Part shown: piece by piece, positions 14,219 through 25,361 of the stretch
How the letters are laid out: each line of letters begins with the position of its first letter
How positions within the stretch are numbered: the first letter of the stretch is position 1
Source: a virus
Strand: one strand, 5' to 3'
DNA: 29,822 nt
IMG/VR virus record: IMGVR_UViG_3300031974_002576
Span: 1-29,822 of that record
Notes under the pieces: generated by a model
The model's input: only the letters and a program-made list of their open reading frames with translations
Told to the model about the DNA's origin: nothing
Database searches by the model: none
Translations under genes and position numbers: made by a program

Positions 14219-14608
14219 ATGGGACGTCCACTAAACAAAAGATACTTTGGTGCAACTGAAGGTGCAGTTGGTACTGAAGGAAATAATTTAACAGTAATGT
14301 GTAAAGTTGGTGCTAATGCAGCAGTTGCCAACGGTGTAATTTTATCACAAAGATCAGAAACAAAATTTAATTGTCACGATGATCCAGATGGAACATCAGG
14401 TAACACAGGTGTTTGCACACTAGTTGATAAAGCAATTGGTGCTCTTGCAGCAAATGAAATGATTCTACAAGGATTTATCGATGGAGGAGATGTTGTTAAC
14501 ATTAGAAAATTACACAACCGTACAATGATAGATTTTAACAATAATCGTTATACATGGACTGTAGATGATGATTCATCAGCAAACGTACTAGTCTTGACAG
14601 CCATCTAA
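14219..14608 (+). CDS. Small virion structural protein (MGRPLNKRYFG family)
   Basis: 129 residues beginning MGRPLNKRYFG, a start I recognise from small structural proteins upstream of fibre-like genes in marine T4-like phages. The body is strand-rich (VMCKVGANAAVANGVILSQR, VCTLVDKAIGA) with a central CHDDPDGT loop, and no transmembrane segments. It has a strong RBS, is the first gene of a late unit, and lies 9 bases before the next gene, as expected for an abundant virion component. No enzymatic motif is seen and its exact location in the particle is unknown. Confidence 0.7.
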   Translation: MGRPLNKRYFGATEGAVGTEGNNLTVMCKVGANAAVANGVILSQRSETKFNCHDDPDGTSGNTGVCTLVDKAIGALAANEMILQGFIDGGDVVNIRKLHNRTMIDFNNNRYTWTVDDDSSANVLVLTAI

Positions 14609-14617
14609 GAGATTAAG

Positions 14618-15652
14618 ATGTCTAAACGTACACAACTATTATCTGATGTAGATTACTACAAACTTGAGTTAGCAGATGGAGCCGATTACCTAATTGATTT
14701 AGGATCAGACGGAACATTAGAACTAACTGGAAATCTCAGTGTGTCAGGTAATGTTACCCAAACAGAGGTAAACGAAATTGTTGTGACAGACAACACCATT
14801 CGCTTAAACAACGGTGAAACAGGTATAGGTGTAACTGCTGGAACTTCTGGTATAGAAATTGATAGAGGCGTTGCAGATGATGCTGAATTTGTGTTTGATG
14901 AGTCTTTATTTACACTTAGAGATGGAGCACAATTTGCAGGAGCGTTTGTAGCAAGGACTGCAAATTCTAATCCATTATCTATATACGCAGCAGGTTTATC
15001 AGGATTCGCAGGCGATGATATTTATATCAAGCCTGATAATGGAACTGTAAAAATTTCAGAGTCAGGAATAGAATTATACGAACGTAGAATCTTTCCATAC
15101 ACAGGCGATGATATTACACCTAATCCCTCAAATCCAAATGGATTATCAGATCCAGTTGATCAAAATATTTTAGTCAATGTTCAAAGTGTTATTGATTATA
15201 TCGATGGGTTTTATACATATAATTTCCAAGATAGAATTCAAGCAGGAAATTCACTAACAGGAACTCCTACTAGTGTAAGGATCTTTGAGCAAGAAGTAAG
15301 TGTATTAGAAACAAGTAGAATTGAATTTACAGTTGATGATACATTAGTTGGAAAAATAACTGAACTACAATCAGAAATATTTGATATTAAATTTGCTAAC
15401 AATATAATTTCACCTGTAAGTATTTCAGGAGACTTGGTTCTAAAAGGCGGAAGCCTAGATGGAAATGTTCAAGTTGATGGATATTTAAATTTTACAGAAG
15501 AAGCAGATCCAGATGCACCATCTGCAGGATCGGTATTGTATAGTAAAACTTTAGGAGATGGCGGTACTGGTGTATATTTTAAAAACACAGATGGAACACA
15601 AGACGAATTAGTCAGTAGAAATAAAGCATTGCTTTATAGTATAATTTTTTAA
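14618..15652 (+). CDS. Virion/fibre-like structural protein
   Basis: 344 residues, beta-strand-rich. The N-terminal part has LELTGNLSVSGNVTQTEVNEIVVTDN, a tail-fibre style repeat of the (T/S)GNLxVxGN type also found in the giant protein downstream, followed by NTIRLNNGETGIGVTAGTSG. The C-terminal part has another SGDLVLKGGSLDGNVQVDG repeat and a domain with GSVLYSKTLGDGGTGVYFKN, resembling the end of phage fibre-type proteins that display parameters to a partner subunit. Probably a fibre or neck/whisker component trimerising through its beta repeats. It sits between two small structural genes in one operon. No receptor-binding or enzymatic domain is evident. Confidence 0.65.
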   Translation: MSKRTQLLSDVDYYKLELADGADYLIDLGSDGTLELTGNLSVSGNVTQTEVNEIVVTDNTIRLNNGETGIGVTAGTSGIEIDRGVADDAEFVFDESLFTLRDGAQFAGAFVARTANSNPLSIYAAGLSGFAGDDIYIKPDNGTVKISESGIELYERRIFPYTGDDITPNPSNPNGLSDPVDQNILVNVQSVIDYIDGFYTYNFQDRIQAGNSLTGTPTSVRIFEQEVSVLETSRIEFTVDDTLVGKITELQSEIFDIKFANNIISPVSISGDLVLKGGSLDGNVQVDGYLNFTEEADPDAPSAGSVLYSKTLGDGGTGVYFKNTDGTQDELVSRNKALLYSIIF

Positions 15653-15662
15653 GGAATAGATA

Positions 15663-15995
15663 ATGGCAATAGTAAATGCAGAAATAGCAACAACAGACAC
15701 AACATTACTTACTGTACCAGCAGAGAAAAAGTACGCCTTAACGACTTTACTTGTTTGTAACACAGCCACAGATGATGGAACAGGATCTAATGATGCGTTA
15801 TTTGATTGCCATGTTATTCCTAGTGGACAAAGTAAACAGAATTCAAATTTAATTTTGAACAATTTAGAAGTCGCGGCAGCAGATACTTTTACATTTGCAA
15901 CTGAAAGATTAATTTTAGAAGCAGGTGATAGAGTTGTGTTAGTGGGAGCAGCCCCAGCCAATTTAGTTGCAACATTAAGTTATTTGGAAGTATAA
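15663..15995 (+). CDS. Small beta-sandwich virion protein
   Basis: 110 residues, strand-rich throughout (TLLTVPAEKKYALTTLLVCN, FATERLILEAGDRVVLVGAA, LVATLSYLEV). This layout of a small one-domain beta protein with the ATDDGTGSND loop is frequent beside fibre genes in marine T4-like phages. RBS AAGGAAT precedes the ATG, and the next, giant gene begins 3 bases after its stop. It may be a decoration, adaptor or fibre-attachment protein; no specific assignment is possible. Confidence 0.6.
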   Translation: MAIVNAEIATTDTTLLTVPAEKKYALTTLLVCNTATDDGTGSNDALFDCHVIPSGQSKQNSNLILNNLEVAAADTFTFATERLILEAGDRVVLVGAAPANLVATLSYLEV

Positions 15996-15998
15996 TAC

Positions 15999-18900
15999 AT
16001 GCCTTTTATAAAGAAACAGTCGTTACATCAAAGAAAAATTGGAGATAAGTCCTTTATTCTAACATCTGATGGAAACATCGAGATAAATTTAGAAGAAGGA
16101 AAAGAATTTCGAGTTGATGCAAACGTAAAGGTTACTGGAGATCAATCAGGTCCAAAAGTAGCAAATGTTTTTTATGTATCAACAGACGGCAACGATAGTA
16201 ATGATGGTAGAAGCCAAGATAAAAATGGTGCATTTGCAAGTGTTAAAAAAGCCGCAGAAGTAGCACCTGAAGGATCTACAATCATTGTTGCACCTGGTGA
16301 TTATTTTGAAGCCAATCCAATTACATTAAGAGACTTTGTTACTGTAACTGGACAAGGAGAATTACGTAATACAAGAATCTTTCCTAAGAACCAAACGTCA
16401 ACAATTTTTTACATGGGAAACGGTTGCTATCTGTATCAACTTACATTTAGAGCACTAAGGGCTCCAGGATGGTGTGTTGAAATTAGACCTGGCGCACTTG
16501 TAACAACATCACCATATGTACAAAACTGTACTAATATGAATGGTCCTTGGCTAAATGACGGAACAGAATTTATTCCATTTGAGACAGTGCAAATTGAAGG
16601 TATTGAACCAGGCGCACGACCGCTAACAATAGAACAATATCCTACATTATCTGTTGACAAACAAGTTAACATCGAAGGCGGTGGAGGCGGCATGTTAGTT
16701 GACGGAGATGCGTATGATCAAGCATCACTTGTCTTCAGTTTTGTTGCTGACGCATTTACACAAATTTCTCAAGGTGGTATTGGATTCCATGTTACTAACT
16801 TTGGCTATACACAGATTGTTAGTTGTTTCTCGGTTTTTTGTAGCACAGGATTTTTAACAACCAAAGGTGGATATTTAAGTATCTCAAACTCAGTTAGTGA
16901 CTTTGGTACAAACGGTGTTATAGCAGATGGATTTTATCCAATTGCTTATTCAAATGCTTTGCCCTCTCAAAACTATTTTAGTACAGTTGGTAGTGTAACA
17001 ATTAAACAACCAGGAATTGGTTATACAAGCGCACCTACTGTCGTTATTAGTCCACCTACTGGAGATAATCCTGTGACAGCAACAGGTGAAGCCCAAGTTG
17101 ATATAATAACTGGACAACTTGCCGCTGTATCAATTACCAATGGAGGTTCTGGGTACGAGGAAGTACCAACAGTTTCTTTTGTTGGCGGCGGTGCAACTGT
17201 TCAAGCAGAAGGTGAAATAAATCTTTCAACTAACAGTTCTTTAAATATTGAATCTCTTAGAGACATACCGCAAACAGGTTCGATTATTCAATTTACTGGA
17301 GATCCTACTTATTATTATATTACTGGTAACGATATTACAACACAGCCTTTCAATTATAATGAAGAAGTTTGTAAAAGAGATACTAGACGTATTGTAGATG
17401 CTGTATTAGGTGATATTGTAATGGGCACCAATTATCAAGCGGTAGCCGCTGCAACAAGTTATTTAAGAAGCACAGCAACAAAAGTTATTCTTGAACAACT
17501 AGATGCAACAGTTTATGCAATTAATGTCGCACGTGATCAAATGAAAAATCGTACAACAAATCTTGCAATGAAAGAAGAAATTGACGATAGATTTGCAATT
17601 CTCACAAATGTATTACAAGCAGGAGATAGCACCGGAACTCCTGATTTAATTTACAATGATTTATCAAGTATTGACGATACTGTAATTAATGCAAAAGATA
17701 ATATTATTGTTAATAGAGATTTTATTATAGAAGAATTGACAGCATATATTAATGATCAATTTACTGAATTAAGTTATAACCAAAGTGCGTATGAAACTGA
17801 TATGACAAACTTTGGCAAAGGTCTTGCATATTATGTTGCATTAGGATCTGATTACCATACAATTAGAGAATCGCAAGAATTTAAAACTAGAGACAGATTT
17901 AAAACTTTAATTGTTGACAGTTTCTATAACATGAGAGATATTTACTTAACTGTAGGCGGTGTTGGTGCTAATTCAGATGCTGTTACAAGAGTCAACGAAG
18001 CATTTTCAACATTAATTAACATTGTAGACGACGGCGATAGTACTGGAATAACAATAAGTTTTCCTTCACATGACGGAGCAGAAGCACAACGTGAAGATGC
18101 AAGAGATCAATTACAAGCAAACAAAGATTTTATTGTTGCTGAATTCATTGCATATTTAAATGAAAATAGCACAGGTTTTACATATGTTCAAGCAGATTAC
18201 GAAAAATCAGTTGAAAGATATATTGATGCATTAACGTTTGATATTTTATATAAGGGCAATAGTGCATGTGTTACTGAAAGTGCATATGTATATAATAATT
18301 TATATCTATCTGCTCTTACAACTACACAAAGACAATTTGTTGAAGATGCATTTGCTCGATTACGTTTTGTTGTTTCTAGAGTATCAAGAGGATTAGGTGT
18401 TACAAAAACAACAGGTAATGCCGAAACTCAAGATTTTTCAAGTGGTGATGCAACACAGTCTGAAGCAACTGAATTAGATGCATTGGTACAAATTATAGAA
18501 AGTGTGATTAGTAATAATACTATTGCAAATCTACCGGCTAAAACTTATCCTTTATTTGAAGATGAGGTTCCTAGTTTACAAACAGCAGCAAATGATATTC
18601 TATCATCATATACAACAACTATAGCAGTTGTACAAGGTGATATATTAACTGATTATCCAGATTTAACTTACAATGTAGATAAGTGTAAAAGAGACGTAGG
18701 ATATATTATTGATGCTGTTTACAGAGATTCTCAATTAGGTACAAACCATCATAGTATTACAGCAGGTAATGCATACTTAAGAGCAAATACTGCATATTTA
18801 AATGTTCAACAAAAACCTGCAACAATATTAGCATTAAGAGAAGCAAGAAGATTGAGCATTGCAGCAGCAAATACAAATGCTCTTTATGCAGAAGTTGTAG

Positions 18901-21900
18901 AAGATTTGTGGGACACAGTTCTAAATATTATTGAATTTGATCAATTACCAAGCGAAGGTCAAACATATCCTGAGCCAGGTCCAGCAAGTACAGAACTTGT
19001 AAATGCAAAAGAACAACTTTTGTTAAACAAAGATTTCTTAACAGCAGAAACTCTTGCATATATTAACAACAGTTACTTTGTTTACGATAATGCTAAATGT
19101 GAAAGAGATACAGGATTAATTATAGATGCAGCAAGGTATGATGCTGCACTAGGAACAAATTATAATGCAGTAACAGCAGGACTTGCTTATCAAAGAGCAA
19201 ATAGTGGATATGTAATTAGCGATCAGATTGCACAAACAGTTGGAGCAATTACATATGCAAAAGGTCAATCTACTACGGCAACTGTTGGAGATTCAACTGC
19301 ACAATCTAGAGTAGGCGCAGCGTTTGATGAAGTAATTGATATTATTCAAAACGGAGTTGTAAGCACAGATACAGCAGCAGATCCGTTAACTTTTACTAAC
19401 CCAACAGGCGCAACTACAGGGCAAATTAATGCTAAAGAACAACTTATAGCAAACAGAGATTTCTTAGCAGCAGAAGCAGTGTCTTATGTGCAAAACAATT
19501 ATCAAAATTTCACATATAATAGAACAAAATGTGAAAGAGATACAGGATTAATTATGGATGCTGTCGCTTTAGACATTGCATTAGGTACAAATTATAATTC
19601 AGTAACAGCAGGTTTAGGATATCAAAGAGCAAGTAGTAGTGAACTACAAGATAATCAGTTAATTCAAACAAGCGCATCATTGACTGAATTAAAAAAGCAA
19701 ATTGTATTATTAGGTTTAAGTGATTTAGCACAACCTCGTGCCGAAGCAGCAATGGATGAAATTATTGACATTCTTGAAAACGGAGTTTTAAGTACAGATA
19801 CAGCAGCAGATGCACTTGTATTTCCTACTCCGAGTAGTTTGCCAACTACTAATGCAGTTGAAGCAAAAGATGCATTGATTGCAAATAAAACATTTATTAT
19901 TGCAGAAATTACAGCATGGATTGCTGTAAACTTTCCAAGTTTAAGTTATGACAGTGCTAAGTGCGAAAGAGATGTAGGATACATAATTGACGCATTATGT
20001 CATGATATTTTATATGGAGGTAACTTTGCAACAAGAACTGTTTCAAATAGTTACTTTGTTGACGGTGTAAGTCAATTAGGTGATCCTTCAGAAGAAGCAG
20101 CAACAGCAGATGCATATGCAAGATTGAGAGATGTTGTAGGAGATGTTGTAATTGGTGCATCTGTGATAAAATCAACTGGAAACACAGAAACACAAAATAC
20201 AGCAAACATAGCAAGTTCAACTGAAGCAGATGATGTAGAAGGATTAGTTGAAGTTATTGAAAACGTAATTAGAGCCGGGGACTTATCAGGTTTACCAGGT
20301 GAAAACTTACCATCAATTTCTTGGGCAGACGGAGATTTACAACAAGGTTATAATACTATAAAAAGTAATAAAGAAATTGTTGTAGATGAAATTTCTATCT
20401 TTATTGCAAACACATTCCAATCATTTACATATGATGAAACTAAATGTCGTAGAGATGTTGCTTTAATTATAGAAGCAGCAGCATACGATGCTGCACTTGG
20501 CACAAATTATAATGCTATTACAACTGGATTAGCGTACCAAAGAGCAAATAGTGCTTATGTGTTAAGTGATCAAAATCTACAAACTGAGTTAGCAATTGAA
20601 TATGTAAAAGACAGATTAAACGAACTAGAACTTGAAAATTCTTTTATTAATAATGTAAATGCTGCAATTACAGAAGTATTAGATATATTTAAAAACGGAA
20701 CTGTAAGTACTGATGTATCAGCAGATGCGTTAACTATTACAGATCCAAATGTTGATGTAAATCATATTAGAGCCTTTAATGAAATTCAAGCAAACAAAGA
20801 TTTTTGTGCTGCTGAAGTAATTGCATGGATTGGAACTAACTATCCTTCACTTGTATATGATTCAACAAAATGTTCAAGAGATGTAAAATATATCTTAGAT
20901 GCGTTGAGTTATGATATTCTTTATGACTCAAACTTAGCATCAAAAGCAGCAGCAGAATCATATTTTGTTGGAGTTATCGGTCAATTAGGCTCAGGACAAG
21001 AAACAGCAACCGCAGCAGCGTATAATGAGTTATCATTAATATTATCTGATGTTGTACAAAATATTACACATGGTACTTTATCTCAAGTTGTAGTTACACA
21101 AGATACTACAGGACCTGGAGCCGATAGTGGTACAGCAGGCGAAGTTCAAGATTTGTTACAAATAATCGAAGATGTTATTGTTGCAGGCAATACTGATAGT
21201 ATGCCAGCAGATAATACACCTGATACAAGTTGGTTAACTGCTCAAGTTGTAACAGATTTTACAACAACAATTGATGCAACAACGTCAATACAAAATCAAA
21301 CTATCAATTACCTAAATGAAACTTTCACTAGAGAGTTTACATTTAATTCAACAAAATGTAATAGAGATACAAAATATATTGTTGATGCTCTAACATATGA
21401 TATTTTATACGGTGGTGACAGTGCGACTGTACAGGCTGCACAAAGTTACTGGGTAGGAGCAACAAGCCAAGTAAATGGACAGCAACCTGAAACAGCAGCG
21501 GCATTGAAATGGGTTAAAACATTATTAGGTGATGTATTATTAGATGTTGTTGCAGCAGATCCAGAGCAAGCAGTTGAAACGCAAGATACAACTGCCGGTG
21601 CAGGCACTGCAACTGAGGTATCAAGAGCCGAAAGTTTACTTACAACTTTTATTAATGTTATTGAAAATGGAATTGATAATCTTCCAACTTCTACAACATA
21701 TCCAGATACTACTTGGGCAACGTCAGGTATACAAGCAGCATTAGGTACTTTACTATCGCAAAAAGAAACAATTATTGCAGATACTATCACTTACATTAAC
21801 ACAACTTATAACGCATTTAGTTACGACCAAGTGAAATGCGAAAGAGACACAGGATATGTAATAGATGCTGTTCTACATGATTTATTATATACAGGAAATA

Positions 21901-24900
21901 TTGCTACACTAATTGCAACTAGAGCATACTTTTTAGGAACCGCTCAATACTTGCCAGATGAACAGGTAGATGTAACAGTTGCAGCATATGATCATTTAAG
22001 AGACGTTGCAGTTAAATGTATTGAAGGTATTTCACACGCACCTACTCCTGGTAACACGCAAAGTCAAGTACTAAGTGGTAATTATGGCACAAGTACAGAA
22101 AGTGGCATTGCTGTGACTTTATTTAATGTTATATCAGATGCTATTGAAAATCAAACTTTAGCAGGAACACCTGCAGAGGTAGAAGCAGACTTTAGTTGGT
22201 TACCAGCAAGTACAAGAAGTTCTGCAGCGACATTATTATCAAATAAAACAACAATACAAAATAGTACAATTACATATATTAGCGATAACATACTTGGATT
22301 TGACTATAACGTTGCTAAGTGTGAAAGAGATACTGGATACATTATTGACGCATTACTATATGACACAATGTATGGCGGTAATAAGCAAACTCGCAGAGCA
22401 GGATTAGCATATTATAGCGGAGCAATCTTAACTGGCTTAAATAGCACCTACGCAGATCAAAGTGGAATTACTGCTTATAGTTATTATTATTTAGGAGAAA
22501 TTTTAGAAAAGATTTCTCAAAATATTGCAGTTACAACAAGTTATAATAATGTTGCAACACAAGATTTTTCTATACCAGATAGCGATGCAACAACAGCAGC
22601 AGGTATAAGATTATTAACTGATAGAATTGCACTAAGTGTTTTAGAAAATTCAACAGCAGAATGGCAAGAAAATGATCATAATTACGAACTAGGTAGCGGT
22701 GTGTACAACACAGAACGTGTAAGTATATTAGGAGATTTAGAAAACATAGTTACAACTACTATTGATTCTCTTAACGCACAGTTTGGTGGTGAAGCATTAA
22801 TTAATATATTCCCTGGAATAATTAGTGTCAGGGCTGATGCAAAAGCATTCCTTTATAATGTTAGTACAATTAGTACAAGTGGACATGCATTTGAATATGT
22901 CGGTGCTGGTGTAACTTATAATGCACTTCCGTTCTTTGGCGGAACAGCGATACCAGAAAAAGAGATTCAACAAACTAATCAAGGTAAAGTATTTGCTGGT
23001 GGTACTGTTGACCAAATTGGTAACTTTAGAGTTGGTGATTTCTTTGCAGTGAATGCTCTTACAGGTAGTATTACACTTAATGCTAATGAAATTGATCTCA
23101 AAGGTTTAACTAGTGTAGGACCGTTTATAAGAAACGGTATTCCGGTAGGTGTCGAATTAAAAGAGGTAAGTGATAACACAAATCTTGTTTCTAGTATTGG
23201 TACTCAAGACTTTAACACTGCACCTACACAAAGAGCAGTATCGCAATATGTTGAAAATAGATACTTGAATAAACTTACAGGCGGTACTGTAACAGGCGAC
23301 CTTGTTTTAGATGGTGACTTTGATGTAAACGGTGATGTGCTTTCTACAGATACAAGCGGAACGTTTAACTTATTGAATACAAGTGCAACAGTGATAGAAG
23401 CATTTGGTGATGCAACAACAATCAATATGGGTGCGAATGTAGGTACTTTCACTATTAACCCAGACTTGGTAGTACAAGGCGCCTTAACTGTAAATGGTAA
23501 TATAAACTTTGTAGGAGATGTTTCTCTAAATATACCAGATGAAACACTACAAGCATATAGTATTAGCACTGAAGGCAGTTTAGATTATATTAGTATCAAC
23601 ACTAGAACAGACGAAGAAAAAATTACGTTTGGTATTCGTCCAGAACTGTTAGTTGAAAATACTAATGAAACAACTAGTGTTAGTACAGGTGCTTTAGTAG
23701 TTGACGGTGGTGTTGGTATTGCAAAAAGTATATTTGCAGGAGGCGACTTAACAGTTGATGGTAGTGTTATACTTGGCGACGATCGTGCTCAAGACACAAT
23801 TGACATAAACGGTATAACAGACATTGACGTTCCAGATAACTTAAACACTGTATTTAGAATACATGAAAATATAAGTGACTACTTAATTATTGACACAGTC
23901 GATGGCAGTGAAAGAATTGAAACTGGTGTCACACCTAATGTTGTAATATTAAATGCAGATGATGCCACAAGTAGTACAACTGGTGCTGTTCAATCTGTAG
24001 GTGGTATTAGCACAGAATTAAACTTATATGCTGGTGTTGATATTATTGCAGATAGAGATATAATTGCAAAACGTGATTTAGAAGTTAATGGTACTAATAT
24101 TATCACAGATGAAACTGGTACATTCAACTTATTGAACACCAATGCAACACAGATTGATGCATTTGGTGCAGCAACAACAATTAATATAGGTGCTACTACA
24201 GGTATAGTAACTATACGTAATGAGCAAGTTGTAATAGATAGTACTTCGTCTATACAAATTCCAGTAGGTAGTAACGCACAGCGTCCAACACCGGCAACAG
24301 GACAAATTAGATTTAATAATGATAGTACAACATTTGAAGGCTATGATGGAATTGCTTGGGGTGCATTAGGCGGTGTCAAAGATGTAGATCAAAATACATT
24401 TATTAGACCTGAAACATCACCTGGCGCAAATAATGATGAATTAGAGTTTTTTACCAACGGTTCTCGCAGGATGATTATTACAAATGATAATCTTACTGTA
24501 GAATCTACTAATGATGTTGTAATAAATAGCGAAATAGAAAGTCACGATTATCAAACAGGTGCATTAAAAATCACCGGCGGCGTTGGTATTGGAAACAATT
24601 TACATGTTCAAGGATGGATTGGCGGTAACAACAGCGGAGTTCTTCAACTAACAAGATTTGCTACAGATACCATTGATATCCGTGCAAACGAAGTGCTTGC
24701 ACAAGACGGACTAAGATTAATAAGTAATGCACCTGATAGTGCAGCAGATGATATTATCTATCCAATGACATTTGCTCATCACACAATAAGCGGTACACCT
24801 GTAGTTGGTAGCGGAACAGGTATTAAATTTGAACTAGAAACTTCTAATGCAAATTTTGAAACAGGTGCAAAAATTGATGTGGTAGCACAAGATGTAACTG

Positions 24901-25361
24901 GTAGCCAAGAAGACTTTGATATGGTTATTAGTACAATGTCAAGTGGATCTGTAACTGAGAAATTAAGAATCAGTGAAACAACATCTACCCTAACTACTAG
25001 TTTACAAGTAGATCAAAATTTAACTGTAACAGGTATACTAGATGCCGCAGGTATTACATCTAGTATATATGCAGATGATAGCACTGAAATGCTAGATGCT
25101 ATCAATAATAGATTAATAGTATCTACTGGTCAAATTGGTGAACTTACTCTAACAACTGATCTAGAAGTGCAATACGGTGGTACAGGTGTAAGTACATTTA
25201 CCACAGATGGTATTCTATACGGTAATGCCGCTGATCCTGTACAAGTTACAGCAGCAGCAGGATCAGCAGACGCAAGTAACAGTTTCCAAATACTAACAGT
25301 TACTAGTGATTCTGACGCCACTCCAGTTTGGACTGACACAATAGATGGTGGTACTTTCTAA
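15999..25361 (+). CDS. Giant fibre-like virion protein with beta-helix domain and KCxRD repeats
   Basis: 3120 residues, the largest gene here. Residues ~55-330 look like a right-handed beta-helix: YVSTDGNDSNDGRS, TIIVAPGDYFEANP, FVTVTGQGELRNTRIFP and IVSCFSVFCSTGF, as in pectate-lyase-like phage depolymerases and fibres. Residues ~456-2250 hold about 12 helical units of 138-162 residues, each opening with KCxRDxxxIxDAxxxD (two units lack the Cys). Motif positions are near 17368, 18681, 19095, 19527, 19959, 20442, 20868, 21354, 21834 and 22317. Residues ~2290-3120 are fibre-like beta repeats (TGxLxVxGGVGI; TFNLLNTxAT twice). Likely a long adhesin-like virion fibre. It lies in the late structural operon. 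Its stop sits inside a hairpin. Catalytic activity of the beta-helix is not evident. Confidence 0.8.
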   Translation: MPFIKKQSLHQRKIGDKSFILTSDGNIEINLEEGKEFRVDANVKVTGDQSGPKVANVFYVSTDGNDSNDGRSQDKNGAFASVKKAAEVAPEGSTIIVAPGDYFEANPITLRDFVTVTGQGELRNTRIFPKNQTSTIFYMGNGCYLYQLTFRALRAPGWCVEIRPGALVTTSPYVQNCTNMNGPWLNDGTEFIPFETVQIEGIEPGARPLTIEQYPTLSVDKQVNIEGGGGGMLVDGDAYDQASLVFSFVADAFTQISQGGIGFHVTNFGYTQIVSCFSVFCSTGFLTTKGGYLSISNSVSDFGTNGVIADGFYPIAYSNALPSQNYFSTVGSVTIKQPGIGYTSAPTVVISPPTGDNPVTATGEAQVDIITGQLAAVSITNGGSGYEEVPTVSFVGGGATVQAEGEINLSTNSSLNIESLRDIPQTGSIIQFTGDPTYYYITGNDITTQPFNYNEEVCKRDTRRIVDAVLGDIVMGTNYQAVAAATSYLRSTATKVILEQLDATVYAINVARDQMKNRTTNLAMKEEIDDRFAILTNVLQAGDSTGTPDLIYNDLSSIDDTVINAKDNIIVNRDFIIEELTAYINDQFTELSYNQSAYETDMTNFGKGLAYYVALGSDYHTIRESQEFKTRDRFKTLIVDSFYNMRDIYLTVGGVGANSDAVTRVNEAFSTLINIVDDGDSTGITISFPSHDGAEAQREDARDQLQANKDFIVAEFIAYLNENSTGFTYVQADYEKSVERYIDALTFDILYKGNSACVTESAYVYNNLYLSALTTTQRQFVEDAFARLRFVVSRVSRGLGVTKTTGNAETQDFSSGDATQSEATELDALVQIIESVISNNTIANLPAKTYPLFEDEVPSLQTAANDILSSYTTTIAVVQGDILTDYPDLTYNVDKCKRDVGYIIDAVYRDSQLGTNHHSITAGNAYLRANTAYLNVQQKPATILALREARRLSIAAANTNALYAEVVEDLWDTVLNIIEFDQLPSEGQTYPEPGPASTELVNAKEQLLLNKDFLTAETLAYINNSYFVYDNAKCERDTGLIIDAARYDAALGTNYNAVTAGLAYQRANSGYVISDQIAQTVGAITYAKGQSTTATVGDSTAQSRVGAAFDEVIDIIQNGVVSTDTAADPLTFTNPTGATTGQINAKEQLIANRDFLAAEAVSYVQNNYQNFTYNRTKCERDTGLIMDAVALDIALGTNYNSVTAGLGYQRASSSELQDNQLIQTSASLTELKKQIVLLGLSDLAQPRAEAAMDEIIDILENGVLSTDTAADALVFPTPSSLPTTNAVEAKDALIANKTFIIAEITAWIAVNFPSLSYDSAKCERDVGYIIDALCHDILYGGNFATRTVSNSYFVDGVSQLGDPSEEAATADAYARLRDVVGDVVIGASVIKSTGNTETQNTANIASSTEADDVEGLVEVIENVIRAGDLSGLPGENLPSISWADGDLQQGYNTIKSNKEIVVDEISIFIANTFQSFTYDETKCRRDVALIIEAAAYDAALGTNYNAITTGLAYQRANSAYVLSDQNLQTELAIEYVKDRLNELELENSFINNVNAAITEVLDIFKNGTVSTDVSADALTITDPNVDVNHIRAFNEIQANKDFCAAEVIAWIGTNYPSLVYDSTKCSRDVKYILDALSYDILYDSNLASKAAAESYFVGVIGQLGSGQETATAAAYNELSLILSDVVQNITHGTLSQVVVTQDTTGPGADSGTAGEVQDLLQIIEDVIVAGNTDSMPADNTPDTSWLTAQVVTDFTTTIDATTSIQNQTINYLNETFTREFTFNSTKCNRDTKYIVDALTYDILYGGDSATVQAAQSYWVGATSQVNGQQPETAAALKWVKTLLGDVLLDVVAADPEQAVETQDTTAGAGTATEVSRAESLLTTFINVIENGIDNLPTSTTYPDTTWATSGIQAALGTLLSQKETIIADTITYINTTYNAFSYDQVKCERDTGYVIDAVLHDLLYTGNIATLIATRAYFLGTAQYLPDEQVDVTVAAYDHLRDVAVKCIEGISHAPTPGNTQSQVLSGNYGTSTESGIAVTLFNVISDAIENQTLAGTPAEVEADFSWLPASTRSSAATLLSNKTTIQNSTITYISDNILGFDYNVAKCERDTGYIIDALLYDTMYGGNKQTRRAGLAYYSGAILTGLNSTYADQSGITAYSYYYLGEILEKISQNIAVTTSYNNVATQDFSIPDSDATTAAGIRLLTDRIALSVLENSTAEWQENDHNYELGSGVYNTERVSILGDLENIVTTTIDSLNAQFGGEALINIFPGIISVRADAKAFLYNVSTISTSGHAFEYVGAGVTYNALPFFGGTAIPEKEIQQTNQGKVFAGGTVDQIGNFRVGDFFAVNALTGSITLNANEIDLKGLTSVGPFIRNGIPVGVELKEVSDNTNLVSSIGTQDFNTAPTQRAVSQYVENRYLNKLTGGTVTGDLVLDGDFDVNGDVLSTDTSGTFNLLNTSATVIEAFGDATTINMGANVGTFTINPDLVVQGALTVNGNINFVGDVSLNIPDETLQAYSISTEGSLDYISINTRTDEEKITFGIRPELLVENTNETTSVSTGALVVDGGVGIAKSIFAGGDLTVDGSVILGDDRAQDTIDINGITDIDVPDNLNTVFRIHENISDYLIIDTVDGSERIETGVTPNVVILNADDATSSTTGAVQSVGGISTELNLYAGVDIIADRDIIAKRDLEVNGTNIITDETGTFNLLNTNATQIDAFGAATTINIGATTGIVTIRNEQVVIDSTSSIQIPVGSNAQRPTPATGQIRFNNDSTTFEGYDGIAWGALGGVKDVDQNTFIRPETSPGANNDELEFFTNGSRRMIITNDNLTVESTNDVVINSEIESHDYQTGALKITGGVGIGNNLHVQGWIGGNNSGVLQLTRFATDTIDIRANEVLAQDGLRLISNAPDSAADDIIYPMTFAHHTISGTPVVGSGTGIKFELETSNANFETGAKIDVVAQDVTGSQEDFDMVISTMSSGSVTEKLRISETTSTLTTSLQVDQNLTVTGILDAAGITSSIYADDSTEMLDAINNRLIVSTGQIGELTLTTDLEVQYGGTGVSTFTTDGILYGNAADPVQVTAAAGSADASNSFQILTVTSDSDATPVWTDTIDGGTF

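Noticed and set aside
17368-22700. CRISPR-like or tandem DNA repeat array
   Set aside because: The periodicity is at protein level (KCxRD units of 138-162 residues) in one uninterrupted frame; the DNA copies are diverged and there are no spacers.
24520-24535. AATAAATA inside the giant gene
   Set aside because: Coding context and AT-rich composition explain it; no gene start follows.
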